The notes under the pieces: model-generated
The model's input: only the letters and a program-made list of their open reading frames with translations
Told to the model about the DNA's origin: nothing
Databases searched by the model: none
Shown here: in pieces, positions 25,284 to 36,462 of the stretch
Layout: each line of letters starts with the position of its first letter
How positions within the stretch are numbered: position 1 is the stretch's first letter
Position numbers and translations under genes: made by a program
Assembly: GCA_949152475.1 (NCBI GenBank)
Contig: OX424564.1
Span: 32,796,165-32,860,164, forward strand
DNA: 64,000 nt
Source: Terebella lapidaria
Taxonomy: Eukaryota > Annelida > Polychaeta > Terebellida > Terebellidae
Direction: 5' to 3'

Positions 25284-25592
25284 ATGTTGAGAAGGAGGTG
25301 TTCCTATGGTAATGATGTTGCTTCGGCAGCGTGTTCCCCTCCCCCTGATTATGATGACCTTATTGGGGGTGAGAAATACGTGTATTTCCCCCGAATTAGC
25401 CCATGGTTCGACATTCATGGCTCGTTATGTGACGATTATCAGATTGGGTTGCTTCCGCCAAGAAGCGAAGATGTTGACCTTGGAGATTCTGGCTTTGTTG
25501 TGTGCGTTCTGCTGCTAAGGATGCCAAATATCATTTACATATCAAAAGATGGCAATAAGAGTCAAAACAAATCAAATAAGTTGAATGACTAA
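25284..25592 (+). other. Unrecognised open frame in a conserved duplicated block
   Basis: A frame of 102 codons in copy A includes a non-repetitive, acidic stretch (DYDDLIGGEKYVYF...) of natural-looking composition. In copy B the equivalent frame is broken by a TGA (about 31,005) and by indels. The block itself (25,260-25,730 versus 30,870-31,350) is among the best conserved between the copies. It could be a decayed exon or non-coding DNA. No family is recognised. Confidence 0.2.
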
Positions 25593-25960
25593 TGAGTTTT
25601 TTTCCCGCATGTATTATGTATGTAGCTAACTAAACAGGCATGACAGCTTTATAACTTTGAGTGCTTTGTTTTACTGGGGATGCTTGTTGAAACGTATGTG
25701 CCCAATTACATTTCAAACACTAGAGTGTAATCGTTCATGATAGCTTCTAAAATATATGAAGGTTCATATCTTGTATCTATTCTGAAGACATACTGTGTTG
25801 TTGAGCATGCGCATGGAAGATTAGTTCAGCCGCGTTTTGTGAAAGATATGCCAGATTTCCATGTTCGAATGGTAGACCCACATAGTTCCTCAAACGCCTT
25901 ATCCTATGTGATGTTCACGAGGTGCAGCAATTATGTTGGACGAATAATGGTACTAAATCA

Positions 25961-26329
25961 TCAGACTTTAAAGAAAGGAACACGTACATCTGTGTTCATC
26001 TGGTGAAGTTTGTCGATTAGTTTATAACACCAATGATTTATTGAGGTATACAACGCAAACGAAGTTGATGTATATTTCAATAAGTGAGGTTTTTTTGTCC
26101 TCGTAGGATTATCGTGGGTAAAATTAGCATGAATATTAGTAAAGCTAACAACATCCTGCGCAGTGGCAATCAAATGCTGAAATCTGAGGTCGACACACTG
26201 GGAACACGCGAGTACGCTCAAAATTATCCTGTACATGTCAAACAACAGTACTAATAACGTTATGTGAGAAAAAACAGTGTCATCAATTTCCCAATTAATT
26301 TTCACTTCAATATCACTTTTTCTTTCCAT
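25961..26329 (-). other. Unrecognised 122-codon ORF, open in both duplicate copies
   Basis: The minus-strand frame has a counterpart at 32900-33214 (104 codons). Two indels between them are 6 bp and 3 bp and keep the frame; a 4-bp difference shifts the C-terminus. Most substitutions change amino acids, so selection on protein is not supported. There is no signal peptide, domain or motif that I recognise. Listed because an open frame kept through in-frame indels is uncommon. Confidence 0.2.
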
Positions 26330-27619
26330 AAAATAGATTTACAAAATTGTTAATTTCTGAAAATGAAACGATGTAACATAAACCTGTCATTCTTTGACAT
26401 GGAGCGCCATATGCGCATTCCGTTTTTTATGCAAAATACCGCGCGTAATGAAATATGTCTGATATGATGATGAAAAAGCTTCTAACAAATTGTTAGTTTT
26501 TAATGCAAGCGACTAATTTCATATATACTTTGTAATTTTTTGTCTGAAGTTATTTTTTCCTGCATCAATTGTGCTATCATACGGAAATTACCAAACGGAC
26601 AAATACGACTCCGGACAGGAATTAATCTGGGTAGAAATTTGTTGATGTAAGATCCATGGAAATCTTGGAAGAAAGGAATAGTCAGTCTGTGTGTAATTCT
26701 CCAGTAGCCCAGTGATTCTCTAGTCCAGTTTGATTTAGTTCTTATCAGAAATATATACCGAGTAATTCGTGTTGTTCGTCGCCACCAACAGACTGGACGT
26801 GATATTCACCCTTCAAAGTAGAACGATCAAAATCAGGTCAAAACCACTCAACACAAAATAATATCACTTTTCATGCCTTTTTGGGAATGGTTCGTTTTCT
26901 CACTAGACAATATTTTGTAATCTCGCCATGATCTCTCCAATGCCTCAATGGTCCCAATATCGTGAATTCGTGAGGAAACGTATATTGCATTCAAGGCATG
27001 GTCGTGTCAGAAACTTGAAACCCATGAAAGTAGAATTGATGAATTAGTGTACTCCATACTGTGTTATTTGAAACGAAACAAACGGACACTTGTAATTGTT
27101 CCAGGTAGGCCTAACAATATTTAAGGTCGGTCATAATTGCGTTCAACTAAATTACTGTGAAATGTCATGTATATATAACAGGCCAGGCCTCACCAGTGAT
27201 GTTGTGGGCTCTTTTCCGATATACTAGCTACGCCACTGACAAATAGGCATCTGACCATAACTACATATAATTTGCGGACTGAAAACAAATGGTAAATCAT
27301 AAATGTTGCAGGTCAAGATATCACATTGGAAAACGATTCATTATTACCTGGTTCGGGGTCTAAAAACGTGGATCTAAAAATGACGACAAAAATAAATATA
27401 GCCTAATCCAAGGGTGGGCTGCCTTACAAAATATGATCCCTTTCTCCACCCCGCCTCTCTCTTAATCCACAGCTTGTTGTAATATCTTATATTGCAGTCA
27501 GTCATGACTCTGATTTGTGTATTAGACGGAGATATCCTGATGAACAATATTTTTTGTTCGCATTTCGTCCAGACTTTGCTAGTTTTCCGGCCCATGAGGT
27601 TTTTGTCTCTTAAAACATG

Positions 27620-27636
27620 CCCCCCCCCCCCCCCCC
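27620..27636. repeat. Poly-C tract specific to copy B
   Basis: A 17-C run. The equivalent place in copy A (about 20,220) reads CCCGCCCCTCTCTTGGGG, so the homopolymer expanded or was interrupted after duplication. Confidence 0.85.
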
Positions 27637-28255
27637 GGTGTTTTCTTTTATAACATAATGAATTTTTGTCAAAAATACATCTGATATTAGTATCTCTAAA
27701 CGTTTTCTTCTATTCTATGTTTGAGGACGTTGTTTTTTTACTGCCGATAACAGCCGATTTTGCATATTATCCATGTTTCAATAAATATTATTCTCTCAAA
27801 TTCTGTTCTTTTCTTAATGTTGTCTGTCGATGGCTTGCTATGTCTGTCATTTTTATGTACGAAGTGGCCCATCCCATAAACATTAAATGCTCAAGGCATT
27901 TAAGAAATAGCTCAAGGCATTTAAGAAGCCATATATGGTGCATGTTATGACGACCTTGACCACCCATAAAATGACCTTGAGTGCTCAAACTCCTATGAAA
28001 AATGGACACTAACTACTTGAGGATAAAACTTACTTGTGAATTATACATATGAAGACCTTGAACTTGACCTTATTATGGGTTCATGTCTGATTAGGTCCTC
28101 AAAAAATAAACAATTATACTCTGTAATCAGCAATTGCTGGAAAGCCACTGCACCCTTGGACTATGTGTTTTTCGCCCATTTTTTTTCACCTATTCAATCG
28201 AAGAAATTCAGTTTCATTGCATCAGTACAGACTGTATTCAGTGCAAAACGACACG

Positions 28256-28330
28256 ATGGCGCCCGTAGGAAGCGCCTCAAAGATGAAACATAATATCGCA
28301 CAAACGAATGCATCGCTCAACAGAAATTAA
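28256..28330 (+). other. Copy B counterpart of the 24-codon small ORF
   Basis: Same start context (A at -3, G at +4) and length as 20841-20915, with two amino-acid changes (K to N and R to L). Regulatory DNA is an equal alternative. Confidence 0.25.
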
Positions 28331-28554
28331 TGCCCTCATACATTAAAATGTGCAAACGCGTCGTCTAATATCCATTCACCGTCTTAATAGAGGATAATTT
28401 TTCCTTGGTGATACCCTTGTAATTTTTCCGCGCGAGGTTTCTCAACCCATAGTTGGAAGACAATATGAGCCCCTTAAGAAATATCAGAATTACACGTCTG
28501 AGAATTATCCGCCAAGTTTTGTTATTCAACTTTTTTTTTTCTTTTGTAATTATT

Positions 28555-28705
28555 ATGGGCCCCCGCGGGCAAAGAATGTAGTCATATGACGCAATTAACG
28601 AAGTCATCAGTTGATTTCGTCATACGTAGAATCTTTCTTCTGGCCAGAAGCCACTCAGAGTGTCACGTGACACACTGGACACAGAAGTAAGGAGAAGAAA
28701 ACGAA
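28555..28705. promoter_or_regulatory. Copy B of the palindromic E-box block
   Basis: GTGTCACGTGACAC is retained at 28660-28673 although bases immediately upstream have changed. Same interpretation and limits as the copy A block at 21,140-21,290. Confidence 0.35.
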
Positions 28706-29056
28706 TTAAGCTGGATTTCATCTTCAAATGAAGATTCTTTGGGATTGGTGGTGTTTATCAAAGTCATCAGTTCAGATGATATACCAAACAGTATGATACA
28801 CAGGTTTTCACAATACCATTATTTTGAACAACTTCGTAGATTCGTAAACCAGCATGCGCAACATTCAGAGTAAAATATCAAGACGCCTCCACAATATATA
28901 CTTACTTTTCATGTGGATACAATTATTCATAAATCTATCTATCAATCAATTTGTATTAATACATAGGGACATATATGAACAATTAATTACGATTCGTTTT
29001 GTTGCATTATTGGCATTGCACCCAAATCCAATGGATTATGCAAACAATCTTCCCTA

Positions 29057-29367
29057 AATAGATTGCACTATAACAATGACATAAGGTTTCCCTCATGGCT
29101 GTCGTTTCAATGGCGTTTGTTTACACGTTTCGCTTATTAATGCGTTATCTCCGTCAATTCATTATTACACATGTTTTATTATTGGCATCATTATTTTTGA
29201 CGAATATCGGAAGACAAAGATGCCATCGAGCGGCGACTTACAGACATCAACAGCTCGTATATCATTATCAAGTCATATCGAGTTCGTCGATGTTTAAAGA
29301 TCAGTCATTAATTTACTCTGGCGTCAAAGCGGCGGCAGAAATTCACACGGACGAAAGTTTCGATATT
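29057..29367. promoter_or_regulatory. Copy B of the slowly evolving block
   Basis: Near-identical partner of 21,655-21,965. The open frame here continues to 29,478 because of downstream indels, not because of homology. Confidence 0.4.
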
Positions 29368-30662
29368 GTGCCATTAATTCTAAACTACTGGTATAGTATT
29401 GGATTTTACTACTGGTATAGTACTACTTGGTCGTTGGTTGTATATTTTGACATAGGATATATTCCAAAATCGATTTAGATTAGATTGACATAAAACAACC
29501 TGTAAACACATCACTAACATCAAATTGCTGGTTATAACCTTTGAAATCATGAAAATGATAATATTTCGAAAATTTGGCGACAAATCTGTAATTGTCACAA
29601 ATTCCCAACATCATGAAATGACAGCCGAAACAACCAAACTTGGGGATCAACATCAGTGTAACATCTATTTAAATCTCCATATCAAATATTTCATCACGTT
29701 TTCTGTGAACGTAAGGATTTCTTACCCAACAAGTGGCAATCGTCCTAAACACAAGCAAAGCACCAAGAACATGTAGTTTACCAGCAGTTTACTCATATTA
29801 TCGCTCGTTCATCTTCACGATATATTGTCACAGTGATCCTAAGGTATGCCCCCTAAGATACACCATACATGATTTCATATGCCCATCTGTCTTCATGTAT
29901 GAGGACGATATATTAAAAATCATATCACAAAAGATCACTCTGTCGAATGCATTTACATATTGCATAATAAAATACACGATGCGATGCTAAAATTATTATC
30001 TGCAATGTATGATAGATGTGCGAATACTACACATTTGCACACATTGTATAGTCAGGACACAAATGTCTGTTCTGATTTGTATGTTCACCATGTCACGACT
30101 TGTAAACAATATTACCAGCAAAGATTGAAGATGATCAGCTTACCGCCTTCTCTAACGAGCCTCAGAAAGTTATCAATGCAAATACACTTATAGCTGAGAC
30201 AGGAAAACACGTGGTAAAGAGCCATTGACTTCAAAAGCGTCCGTACCTTAAGGGCGACGAATTTTACAGATTGACTGTCTTTGAATCGCTAATCAGCAGA
30301 ATTGGTTGGGACATTACATCCGCAGTTCTCACCCGCCCTGTGCATAGTCTGCAACACCACAACATAGGAGCAGAAAACTGAACAACGATGAGATGACCCG
30401 ATGAGAAGAATTAACAACATTTGGCACAACTGATGCCCAGGTCATTGAGCTCAAGACAAAGACAACTACGATTTCCAACGCCCCTCCCCTTGAGACTCGG
30501 AACTGCCAAAAGCTTCATTAAGGGAACTGAGATTGTACCGAGAGGCGTCCCTGGCTAGTGACTGCTCATGGAAATGTCCCCAGCAGAGAGCAACTTGAGT
30601 AAGCAATTGGAAAGTGTGGAGAAAATTTGTGCCCAGAAGATAATACTGACCGTTACTCTGGC

Positions 30663-30706
30663 AGTGCCAGGAACCCATAAAATATCTCTTATGGGTTTCT
30701 GGCAGT
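30663..30706. mobile_element. 38-bp hairpin insertion with AGT duplication
   Basis: Arms GCCAGGAACCCATAA and TTATGGGTTTCTGGC (one mismatch) surround an 8-nt loop at 30666-30703, with AGT on each side. Copy A lacks it (about 24,935-24,950). It may be a minimal relic of an inverted-repeat transposon or a repair product. Confidence 0.55.
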
Positions 30707-31348
30707 ATACGTTATTGTAAAATTGATGCCAAGATTATCTAATCCTAAGTGGTTCGGGTTATACAGAAAGGTAGAAAGCTGGTGATACACTCTTCCCATC
30801 ACTATGAAATATCATCTCTTGTTTCTTGGTACAGACACATGCAGAATTAGCTTTAACACCTTTTTAGGGTCACCTCGACTTCGGGTTTATGTTGAGAAGT
30901 ACGAGTTGTTCCTATGGAAATGATGTTGCTTTGGCAGCATGTTCCCCCACCCTCCCCCTGGTTATGATGACCTTATTGGGGGTGAGAAATACGTGTATTT
31001 CCCTTGAATTAGCCCATGGTACGACATTCATGTCTCGTTATGTGACGATTATCAGATTGGGTTGCTTCCGCCAAGAAGCGAAGATGTTGACCTTGGAAAT
31101 TCTGCCTTTGTTGTGTGCATTCTGCTGCTAAGTGTGTCAATGTCATTTACATATCAAAAGATGGCAAAAAGAGTCAAAACAAATCAAATAAATTGAATGA
31201 CTAATAAGTTTTTTTCCCGCATATATTATGTATGTAGATAACCAAACAGGCATGATAACTTTATAACTTTGAGTGCTTTGTTTTACTGGGAATGCTTGTT
31301 GAAACATATGTGTCCAATTACAATTCAAACACTAGAGTGTAATCGTTC

Positions 31349-32621
31349 ATGATCACGGTGGCTAGGCGTTACGCGTTATTCAGGGAGTGCCGCGTAAAAT
31401 CGTGAGTATTACGCGTTATTCGTGAGGAAATGACACAGGAAACGACATAGGTCCCCACTTCAAATGAGGAAAATCAATGAAAAAGTTCAGTTTCTTCCTA
31501 AAATTTTGTTTCCACGGAACATCCCAATGAGTAATCATTGCGTATGCTACTATGAATTACTTGTATACATCGTTATATTTACGAAAATGGACACACAGGT
31601 TGTGACAACACCCGCACGCTTGGGACTAGTTTGTGAAATATCATCGGCTATCAATTGAAACCAACAAAGCGCATGTTCGTAAATCATAGAATGCTCGGAG
31701 AAATCTTTTTTTTATTGTTACACAACGCAACCAGTTGTTTTAATCGAGTATTTTATCAACTGAGAAGCTTTTTATGGTTTACGCGTATCAGCCTGAGGGA
31801 GAAAATCTGCACACGCGTTACAGCATGAGGAAACTTGTGAGCCTTGTCGCGGATAGTAGAGCTGATAATGCATACATATAGATTTTTGAAGTATGATTTG
31901 AGGCTGCACAATGTCCAGTATTGACGATACTTCTCACTTATCATTATACTCCATATGTTCCTCCCAATCTTCATAAATCTGAATTTGGCAATACTAAGAG
32001 TTTTTCGTTTCTTTTACACAGAAGCTCACCAAGTGAAAACATTATCTTTTGAACTTGAATTTATTCCATCAATTGAGCAGTAAAACTGGAGAAAAATTCG
32101 CATTAAAAAACAGAAATATCCCAACCTCAACAAAATATTTACCTCACGCAAATCGCGTAAAGTATAGCAACTAAACAAATGATACATTCAACCTAGATTC
32201 GTGGTTGAATGTATCATTTGAAGATCATTTGAACATTTTGAAGATAGGCACATGCGAAGCCCATACTTTCAATATCCTAGACCTGTCATTCTATCTACAT
32301 TAATGCCGATACATGACATTTTCAACCCCAAAACCGGGGAGAGCGGCTGTCGAAGCAACATTGACAGATATTGTGCAGCCGAAGGTCTCGCTACACTGGC
32401 TTATTTCTTCGATTTAAATTCTCAACAACAATCATGAATATGTGTAATGTTCCGTGCAAACCCAAATCCGACATTTCAAAACGGTATAGTTAGCGAAATT
32501 GTATGTTTTTTCCTGCTAAGGATCAACCACAGGCTGTCATTTACTCACGAATAACGCGTATTACTCATGATTTTACGCGGCACTCCCTGAATAACGCGTA
32601 ACGCCTAGCCACCGTGATGAT
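31349..32621. mobile_element. 1,263-bp inverted-repeat DNA transposon with CACGGTGG termini
   Basis: The element spans 31354-32616, with about 82-bp terminal inverted repeats that are nearly identical (starting CACGGTGGCTAGGCGTTACG; they contain several TTACGCGTTATT motifs). The flanks read ATGAT on both sides (31349-31353, 32617-32621). Copy A gives the empty site TTCATGATAGCTTC (about 25,733). An alternative reading is TCACGG...CCGTGA ends with a TGA duplication. The interior holds only short frames (72 codons at 31756-31974 minus, 61 at 32252-32437 plus), so it is non-autonomous. A CAC start with 5-bp duplication suggests Transib or CMC-type families, but neither is proven. Confidence 0.9.
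32176..32220. repeat. Perfect 18-bp stem-loop inside the CACGGTGG element
   Basis: CAAATGATACATTCAACC and its exact complement are separated by a 9-nt loop. The perfect arms contrast with the lack of other structure in the interior. Confidence 0.9.
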
Positions 32622-33795
32622 AGTTTCTAAAATATAAGAGTGTTTATATATTGTATATATTCTGAAGACATACTGTGTTGTTGACACAGTATATTAGACA
32701 TACTGTATTATGCATGCATGGAAGATTAGTTCAGCCTGGTTTTGTGAAAAATTTCCCAGACTTCCATGTTCGAATGGTAGACCCACATAGTTCTTCAAAC
32801 GCTTATCATCTGTGATGTTCACGAGCTGTAGCAATTATGTTGGGCGAATAATAGTATTAAATCATCAGACTTTAAAGAAAGGAACACGTACTTTTGTGTT
32901 CATCTGGTGAAGTCGATTAGTTCATAACACCAATGATTTACTGAGGTATGAAGCGGAAACAAAGTCGGTGTATGTTTCAATAAGTGGAAACATTTTTTTG
33001 CCCTCGTAGGATTATCGTGGGTAAAATTAGCATGAATATTAGAAAAACCAACAACATCCTCGGCAGTGGCAATCAAATGCTGAAACCTGAGGTCGACACA
33101 CCGGAAACACGCGAGTATGCTCAAAATTTTCCTATGCATGTCAAATAACAGTAGGCCTACTAATAACGTTATGTGAGATGAAACAGTGTCATCAATTTCC
33201 CAATTAATTTTCACTTTAATATCACTTTTTCTCTTCGTAAAATAGATTTCAAAAATTGTTAATTTCTGAAAATGAAACGATGTAACATAAACCTGTCATT
33301 CTTTGACATGGAGCGCCATATGCGCATTTCGGTTTTTTATGCAAAATACCGCGCGTAATGAATTATGTCTGAGATGACGATGAAAAAGCTTCTAACAAAT
33401 TGTTAGTTTTTAATGCAAGCGACTAATTTCATATATACTTTGTCATTTTTATCTGAAGCTATTTTTCCTGCATCAATTGTGCCATCATACGGAAATTACC
33501 AAACAGACAAATATGACTCCGGACAGGAATTAATCTGGGTAGAAATTTGTTGCTCTTTTGAAATCCAAGAAATATTGGAATATTAAAAGGAAGACTATGT
33601 CGATGATAAATAGCCTAGTAATTCTCAAAGTCCGGTTTTAGGTAGTTCTTGTCAGAAATATATAACGAGTAATTCGTGTTGTCCGTCGCAACCAACAGGC
33701 TGTCCGCGATATTTACCCTTCAAAGTAGAACAATCAAAATCAGGTCAAAACCTTTCAACACAAAATAATATCACTTTTCGTGTTTTGGTGTATAG

Positions 33796-34541
33796 AGTTC
33801 CAGAAGGGACATTACGACTTACAACTTACCACTTACGACTTACCACTTACTACTTACTCTATCTGGGACATTACGACATACCACTTACTACTTACCACTT
33901 CTTACTTGGTATTTTTGGGACATTACGACTTACTACTTACCACTTACTACTTACTCTATCTGGGACATTACGACATACCACTTATTACTTACCACTTACT
34001 ACTTGGTATATTTGGGACATTACGACTTACGAATCACCACTTACTACTTACGACTTACTACTTACTGCTTACCACTTATCATTTACTACTTACTGGTATA
34101 CCTTACTACATCAATATACTATTAGACCTATGATAAAAACTTAATATATTGGTTGAGTGTTGTTTGTTCCACAACTGGTCCACCGGCCAGTGGTCAGTGG
34201 TAGGCCTAAATAATCAGGTAAGAAGTGCTCAGTGGTAGGTGGTAAGTATTAAGTGGTAACTAGTAAGTGGTAAGAAGTAAGTAGAAAGTGGTAACTAGTA
34301 AGGCGTAAGTAGTAATTAGTAAGAAGTAAGTGGTAAGTAGAAAATGGCAAATAGTAAATATTAAATGGTAACTAAAGTATGCCTTCTAAAGTAGTAAGTG
34401 GGAAGTAGTAAGTTCTTAATAGGTACGTGGTAAGTAGTAGGCCTAACTGGTACCGTATATGGTAGCCTATAGTGGTGAGTAGATGCAAGTTGTAAGTAGT
34501 AGTAAGTGGTAAGTAGCAAGTCGTTATGCCCTTCAGGGACT
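33796..34541. mobile_element. Fold-back element built of ACTTAC / GTAAGT heptamers
   Basis: The ends are imperfect inverted repeats (left AGTTCCAGAAGGGACATTAC, right complement AGTCCCTGAAGGGCATAAC). The left arm (about 33,822-34,100) is a 7-bp array of ACTTAC(C/T) in which the terminal motif GGGACATTACGAC recurs about five times. The right arm (about 34,205-34,520) is the reverse complement array (GTAAGTA/G). Copy A has no such sequence near 26,870-26,890. A clean target duplication is not visible. The two open frames of about 118 codons at 33,780-34,144 are products of the array. Confidence 0.82.
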
Positions 34542-34803
34542 CAATATTTGTGAGTCTAGTTCACTTTCTTACTATACAATATATTGTAATCTCGCCGTGA
34601 TATATTGTATATATATAATGTATTGTAATCTCTGCAATGCCTCAATGGTCCCAATATCGTGAATTCGTGATGAAACGTGTATTGCATTCAAGGCATGGTC
34701 ATGTCAGATACTTGAAACCCATGAAAGTAAAATTGATGAATGTGTGTGCTACTGTGTCGGTCAGTATTGCATTCCACTGAATTGCTGTGAAATGTCACGT
34801 ATA

Positions 34804-35703
34804 CCGTATTGACGCGCATAGAGGCGCATGCGCCTATAAGCGGATTTTCGCATTTTGAGAGACGTTTTGAAAAATATTTTTATTCACATAGAGGCGCATG
34901 CGCCTATATCCGGATATAGGCGCACCCCAATATTCACATTCAGGCGCACCCCAATATTCACATAGAGGCATATCCCAATATTCACGTACAGGCGCACGCC
35001 AAGTTCCAAGTTCCAAGGTCCTGTGTTTCAATATAAATATGATTATTAGTTAATAATTTTACTGACACGGGTATACATACCACATGAGAACCCTTGGTCA
35101 AAAAGTATCACGAGATCACCACGTGCATTGACCATTAAAACAAGGAGGACAATGTGTTTTAATGGAGATGGATCAGGGAGGTGGTGTTATTATGTTGTGT
35201 TGGGAGTCATTAAGGTGGAGTGAGAGGTCGATCGTGCCGTATACTGAATGAACATGGGACTGGATTTGTAGTGGGTTTCTGGCTTATGTTGAGGTGGATG
35301 ATGATGTCGTATGCCTACTTTTGCTGATGTAGTAACGTTACATTTCGTTTTACCATGTTGCCATTCTTTTTACGCACATCTACGGTGTATAGGCCTGAAG
35401 CGCATTTTCATCACGCGAAACGTGCCTACTGGGGGTATTCTACCCCCACATCACTATGCAGTATAGCAACAGAAAGTTCGAGTTCCATATGGCGTGTGCT
35501 TTAATTTTCTTTCAAGAAAGTGAACAAAACACACATTGTCTGGTTTAAACTACCCCAATATATAGGCGCATGCGCCTCTAACTGGATAATGGTTTTGGGT
35601 GGCGAAAATGCCAACTGCTTCACATACTGGCGCATGCGCCTCTATCCGGATATAGGCGCATGCTCACTTATAGGCGCATGCGCCTCTATGCGCGTCAATA
35701 CGG
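34804..35703. mobile_element. 900-bp inverted-repeat transposon at a TA-rich target, with GGCGCATGCGCC satellites
   Basis: The ends are perfect inverted repeats of about 35 bp (CCGTATTGACGCGCATAGAG, then GCGCATGCGCCTATA), flanked by TATA. Copy A has the unoccupied (TA)4 site near 27,172. The palindrome GGCGCATGCGCC recurs near both ends, and 'AGGCGCACCCCAATATTCAC'-type direct repeats lie at about 34,917-34,995. The middle (about 35,040-35,520) is single copy without a transposase frame. TA insertion and these termini point to a Tc1/mariner-pogo-type non-autonomous element, as inference. Confidence 0.85.
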
Positions 35704-35782
35704 TATAACAGGTCACTCCTTACCAGTGATGACGTGGACTCTTCTCCGATATACTAGCTACGCCATTGACAAATACTAGTAG

Positions 35783-36462
35783 GCATCTACGGAGCCCCTA
35801 AGGGGACATGCAGAAAATTAATTTAGAATGACCACTGATTAAATAAAACAATTCGTGCGCTCGAAATATTATTTCAAGCGCTCGAAATCATTTCAAAAAG
35901 TCGAATTAAATAATTCGAGCTCTCGAAATCATTTCGAGCGCTCGAACTATTAATTCGAGCTATCGAAATCAATTCGAGCGCTCGAAATAATTTATTTCGA
36001 GCACTCGAAATCATTTTGATAGCACCAATTAATTTATTTTGAGCAATCGAAATGATTTCGATAGCTCGAATTAATCATTTTGAGAGCTCGAAATGATTTC
36101 GAGCGATCGAATTGATTCATTTCGAGCGCTCGAAATAATTTATTTCGAGCACTCGAAATCATTTTGATTGCACCAATTGATTTATTTGAGCGCTCGAAAT
36201 GATTTCGATAGCTCGAATTAATCATTTCGAGAGCTCGAAATGATTTCGAGCGATCGAATTGATTCGTTTCGAGCGCTCGAAATGATTTGGAGAGCTCGAA
36301 ATGATTTCGATAGCTCGAATTAATCATTCCGAGAGCTCGAAATGATTTCGAGCGCTCGAATTAATATATTTCGAGCGCTCGGAATGATTTCAAGCGCTAG
36401 AAATAATCAGTGCTCATTCTGAATTAATTTTCTGCATGTCCCCTTAGGGGCTCCGTAGAGCA
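35783..36462. mobile_element. 674-bp fold-back element filled with an 18-bp palindromic satellite
   Basis: The element spans 35786-36459, with inverted termini starting TCTACGGAGCCCCTAAGGGG and continuing to a TTAATT block. GCA flanks both sides, or GCATCT if the ends are read as ACGGAG. The empty site TAGGCATCTGACC is present in copy A (about 27,245-27,257). The interior (about 35,851-36,410) is a run of roughly 18-bp units such as TTCGAGCGCTCGAAAT, each itself palindromic. A higher-order repeat of about 148 bp is visible (35,981 and 36,129). A 97-codon frame at 36034-36327 is an artefact of the array. Confidence 0.9.

Larger units (their letters stand above)
19983..27379 (+). repeat. Tandem segmental duplication, copy A
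   Basis: Starts at 'ATGACGACAAAAATAAAT', repeated at 27,380 where copy B begins head to tail. Order is kept throughout: poly-C/TTATAACATAATGAATTT block, ATGGCGCC block, GTGTCACGTGACAC block, conserved block at 21.66-21.96 kb, the 24.48-25.7 kb blocks and the 26.1-27.3 kb blocks. Copy A alone carries an inverted-repeat insertion (23,227-24,483), about 450 bp at 22,475-22,930 and about 150 bp near 25,060-25,220. Apart from these the copies are about 5.5 kb each. It could be a true duplication or two divergent haplotypes placed side by side by the assembler. Confidence 0.9.

Noticed and set aside
33780..34144. Two overlapping frames of about 118 codons rich in Thr, Tyr and Leu
   Set aside because: Both are products of the stop-free ACTTACY array.
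36034..36327. 97-codon minus-strand frame
   Set aside because: Translation of the palindromic 18-bp satellite, not a gene.
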